Shown one piece after another: positions 42,901 to 45,934 of a stretch of DNA of 45,934 nucleotides. Position 1 is the first letter of the stretch. Every line of letters starts with the position of its first letter. Source of the stretch: Bartonella fuyuanensis (GTDB lineage Bacteria > Pseudomonadota > Alphaproteobacteria > Rhizobiales > Rhizobiaceae); NCBI RefSeq assembly GCF_014197255.1, contig NZ_JACIFE010000013.1:1-45934 (forward strand), given 5' to 3'. The translations under genes and the position numbers were made by a program. A model generated the notes under the pieces. It saw only the letters and a program-made list of their open reading frames with translations, was not told the origin of the DNA and ran no database searches.

Positions 42901-45375
42901 TTAAAACTGATAGCGTATTCCACTTGAAAAGCTTGCTCCAGATATACCAGTTTTTTGAAGTTTATGTTGATAATTAACATCAGCATGAAGGACAATATTT
43001 TGTGATAATTGGGCATTTATACCAAGTCCACTTTCAAGAGAAGCTCCCATCGAATCAAGGTGGAACGTATCACCAAGCTGTATTGTGTTATTGTTAGAAA
43101 AAGCTTTAAAAACGTTCATTTTACCATAGAAAGAGAAAATACTGTTGTTTTCAGTAGGGTGTGTTGTTTGAGTTAAACGTCCCCCAACACGCACTAACCA
43201 TTGATGAGGCTTCCCTATATTCGCTTCAAAACCATCAATATCTGAGAGTGTGCCGAGCATAAGGCGTTGATAAACAAGTTGTGCTTGTGGCTCAAAGACC
43301 AATCCTTTCGCACTGGTTACAAGTTTTTGTCCAATGGCAGCTGATGCACTGAATGTATCAGCGTTTGTTAATTCTGCAGTCTTGCCTCTGAGAGTTGTGG
43401 TGATATCTCCTTTGAGAGCTCCATAGGAGAAGAGTGTATGAATATATGCACCATTCTTGTGATGTAGGCCACTATACGCAGTAAATGACCACTTATTAAC
43501 TGCACTTTTGTCCGAACCTTCCATATCTTTAGGAGTAAAAGTCAATTTTCCATAGGTTCCTAAAAGACCAAAATTGGCGGTCAGATTTTGATCTTCTAAA
43601 GTTGCTAAGGTAATGCCTGCTTGTAAGGCTGCATAGTGGATATCTGCACCATAGCCATATTGTAATGGAGTTCGGCTAGAAGATAATGTCATCTTATTGC
43701 CATAAGCAGATAAGAAAATTCCTTTGTTTTTATGACCTTTTGGCGCAAAGGCTGCTTCTTGCATGGTATTTAGTAAAGTGTTTTGATTGTTTACATCGGC
43801 CCATCCCGTTGAGAATAGCGCGTTAGACATGACCAAATAGCTTGCTGCTTGGGGAACAAGAGCTTTGATCTTTCCTTCATCATCAAGAGTGGCACTTTGT
43901 AAGCGGAAATCCCAGAAATTTTGATTTTCTTTCAAACGATTTTGAATGCTATCTGCTTTCTTAAGACTCGATGCTGATTCATTTCCTGGCTCTTGCTCGA
44001 TTTCCACAACTACACCCCCCAATACAAGGTGGTTTATATTGTTTTCCGGAGTATCCTTTTTTAATTCTTGAGAGACTTCTCCCAAATAGCTTTGTGTACT
44101 GTTTGCTTCTCCACGACTAGATGTTGGCCCATAAGCATTAAGCGTATATTTATATGGCAATCTATTCATTGTGGTATAGCCATGGGCAAGTTTGAAGGAA
44201 TCTTCATTTGTTTTGCCAGAGACTTGAATGAGTGAAAGCCCACGCATATTCGAGGAAATAGAATCTTCAACTTTTGATATTTCACCTTTTGAAAGGTTTG
44301 TGATATGGACCGTTGTGACGCCCGATACATCACCATGAATGAGAAGGCGATCAGCTTTTTGTTGTTCTTTCGTTAAACCATCACTCCATTCGATATTAAA
44401 ATAAATATTTGCATTGCCTGTAGCATTATAAACAGTTCCTATAGCGGAATCCTTATTTTCTTGCGATTTGAAAGTTTCAATTGCTCCCCCTACATGCAAT
44501 GTTTGATAGTGACCGTGGGCTAGCGCATGTGGCACATTAAATAAAATAGAGCTATTATTAAGATTTAGGACTGAAACAGTAGAAAGTGCTCGTTGCTTAA
44601 TGTCATGAAGTGTGTAGTTAAATACGCCAGAATCACGATCTATGTCGTATTGACTAACATTTAAATACCATTTGCTATCATTTTTTAAAGTCACAATCGT
44701 TGTATTGACTGGCAAGGTCCTTGCTCTTCCTTCGATAATTGACTTATCGGCTGTTAATAGCAAAGTAACAGGATGAGGATCTGAATCTGTTTTCTTTTTT
44801 ATGTGGTTTTTCAATAACATATCAGAACGAATTTCTGAATTTTTAAGCTGAACTTCAGCAACAGATTTTGAAGACAATGGCCCTACAATAGCACTTCCAT
44901 TTCTCACAAGAAGTTTTGTATTTGTGAGAACAGCTTTATTTACAACTTTTTCACCTTCTTTTATAAAAAAATCTAAAATTCCGTGGAAAATAATACCAGA
45001 TTCTCTTTTAGCTTCTATGATTGAATCTTCAACATTAATAATACCATCCGCTATTGATAATCCACCTTGCAGGGCATTGGCTTCAACTTCTTTAGCATTA
45101 AGGCGTCCGCCCGTTGATACACCAAATGCAAACGAATTGGCATGTATTGTTGCTTTTGTAATTGTAGCAACTGCTTTTTCAGTTGCACGTACGCCGGAAG
45201 ATCCAGTGCGGATAAAAATATTATTAAAAGCCTTTTCCTCTCCTTTATCCACATGAATTTCAGGAATTTCATGAGGTAATGTATTCGCATAAGTTGAACC
45301 GAAATGAGAAAAAATCAAAGTTCCAGCAATTGTACATAACAAAAAATTTTTCTTATAAATATATTTCTTACACAT
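42901..45375 (-). CDS. Iba/BafA-like autotransporter (824 residues)
   Basis: The same signal peptide as the 782-residue paralogue, then a beta-helix-like passenger (GGRLNAKEVEANALQGGLSI, NSSILFNVPHALAHGHYQTL) to about 530. An insertion of about 40 residues near 440-485 (ELKKDTPENNINHLVLGGVV, GNESASSLKKADS) is missing from the paralogue. The barrel runs from about 545 (LFSTGWADVNNQNTLLNTMQ) to the last residues SGIRYQF. The barrel ends in Phe but with Gln in place of Arg before it. Same promoter block and ribosome binding site as the paralogue, so co-expression is likely. Confidence 0.9.
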   Translation of the reverse strand: MCKKYIYKKNFLLCTIAGTLIFSHFGSTYANTLPHEIPEIHVDKGEEKAFNNIFIRTGSSGVRATEKAVATITKATIHANSFAFGVSTGGRLNAKEVEANALQGGLSIADGIINVEDSIIEAKRESGIIFHGILDFFIKEGEKVVNKAVLTNTKLLVRNGSAIVGPLSSKSVAEVQLKNSEIRSDMLLKNHIKKKTDSDPHPVTLLLTADKSIIEGRARTLPVNTTIVTLKNDSKWYLNVSQYDIDRDSGVFNYTLHDIKQRALSTVSVLNLNNSSILFNVPHALAHGHYQTLHVGGAIETFKSQENKDSAIGTVYNATGNANIYFNIEWSDGLTKEQQKADRLLIHGDVSGVTTVHITNLSKGEISKVEDSISSNMRGLSLIQVSGKTNEDSFKLAHGYTTMNRLPYKYTLNAYGPTSSRGEANSTQSYLGEVSQELKKDTPENNINHLVLGGVVVEIEQEPGNESASSLKKADSIQNRLKENQNFWDFRLQSATLDDEGKIKALVPQAASYLVMSNALFSTGWADVNNQNTLLNTMQEAAFAPKGHKNKGIFLSAYGNKMTLSSSRTPLQYGYGADIHYAALQAGITLATLEDQNLTANFGLLGTYGKLTFTPKDMEGSDKSAVNKWSFTAYSGLHHKNGAYIHTLFSYGALKGDITTTLRGKTAELTNADTFSASAAIGQKLVTSAKGLVFEPQAQLVYQRLMLGTLSDIDGFEANIGKPHQWLVRVGGRLTQTTHPTENNSIFSFYGKMNVFKAFSNNNTIQLGDTFHLDSMGASLESGLGINAQLSQNIVLHADVNYQHKLQKTGISGASFSSGIRYQF

Positions 45376-45483
45376 AGATATGCCTTTAGTATTGGTATGC
45401 TTTGATGCTTACTTCATTCCCCTGATGGCGCAAGTACCCAACCAGCTTTTATATCATTATGTATTTATTGTAAATAACAAAAC
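45262..45483 (-). repeat. 222-bp perfect duplicate of 42153-42374
   Basis: Second copy of the leader and signal peptide block. Downstream of the block in the gene (from codon 39) the two coding sequences differ at once (EIHVDKGEEK against TVRTTNGEEK). Confidence 0.9.
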
Positions 45484-45934
45484 AAATTATATTATGGTGT
45501 TCCTTTATAATTTGAAGTTTTGCTTCAGAAAAGCTTTTTTCATGATTATAAAAAGCAGAGAAAAAATAGACTTCATAAAACTTAGCTTGGTAAGCTTATA
45601 CTAAAAACACTATGAAGCACGCAAAATTGTCTATGAAGGATAAGCATTATAGAGGTTCTATAGTGTTGTAATGTGAGATATTATTTTATGTACTTACTAA
45701 AATTCAGCAAATTTTTGCTGATATGGAAGAAGAAATGAAGAGCGATAGCTACAGGGTGTCTTTTTTCGATGCAGTTAAGCTATAATGTGCTATAGCTTTC
45801 ATGAATGCTATAGTAGTAAAGCCATTGAGGTTTCTGATTTTTGGCTATGAGAACAGTATTCGTGCCTTTATGGGGCGTTTTGTTGTTGAGTCGGTTATCA
45901 GTTTTGGTGGGAGTGATGGAGAGATTTTGCGCCT
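45484..45934. other. Non-coding right end
   Basis: No gene is visible. There is a TCAGCAA/TTGCTGA hairpin at 45704-45721 and a fragment of repeat B at about 45799-45860. Confidence 0.4.

Overview
This is a gene-rich virulence island followed by a gene-poor stretch from an AT-rich alphaproteobacterium, almost certainly a Bartonella of the B. henselae/B. quintana type. The evidence is the gene content and order: virB2-virB11, a small Fic antitoxin, a Fic-OB-BID effector, virD4, then further BID-domain effectors, all on the minus strand, with a cluster of Iba/BafA-like autotransporters nearby. The species is inferred; no 16S rRNA or other species marker lies in the window.

Layout. Positions 1-10.9 kb (minus strand) hold the translocated effectors and the coupling protein: a partial Bep cut by the left edge (missed if only complete reading frames are considered), a double-BID effector, a tyrosine-motif effector (bepD-like), bepC, a scar where bepB would be expected, virD4, bepA and biaA. 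Positions 10.9-19.6 kb hold virB11 to virB2, a compact operon with several ATGA overlaps and one 210-bp gap carrying a strong hairpin between virB6 and virB7. A divergent secreted SNase-like gene follows at 20.0 kb. Positions 20.7-34.7 kb are mostly non-coding, with decayed genes and dispersed degenerate repeats. They surround ribF with a HAD-IIA phosphatase, a truncated DUF442-type phosphatase, a parF/parG-like partition pair and a FlgN-like coiled-coil gene. Positions 34.7-45.4 kb hold four minus-strand autotransporters that share one type of beta-barrel but differ in passenger.

How they work together. VirB2-VirB11 would build a type IV secretion channel with a VirB2/VirB5 pilus. VirD4 would feed it the BID-domain Beps, which act inside the host cell. 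BiaA would hold BepA in check inside the bacterium. The autotransporters would present or release passenger domains at the cell surface.

Most notable observations: a BepA whose Fic motif has lost its GNGRxxR half while its antitoxin is intact; a bepD-like protein with about twelve tyrosine motifs, four of them YxxP; a partial effector with tandem PxxPxR (SH3-ligand) repeats; an autotransporter whose passenger is alpha-helical instead of beta-helical; a 222-bp perfectly identical promoter and signal-peptide block in two neighbouring autotransporter genes; a parF/parG cassette of plasmid type; and a candidate structured RNA near 26.3 kb.
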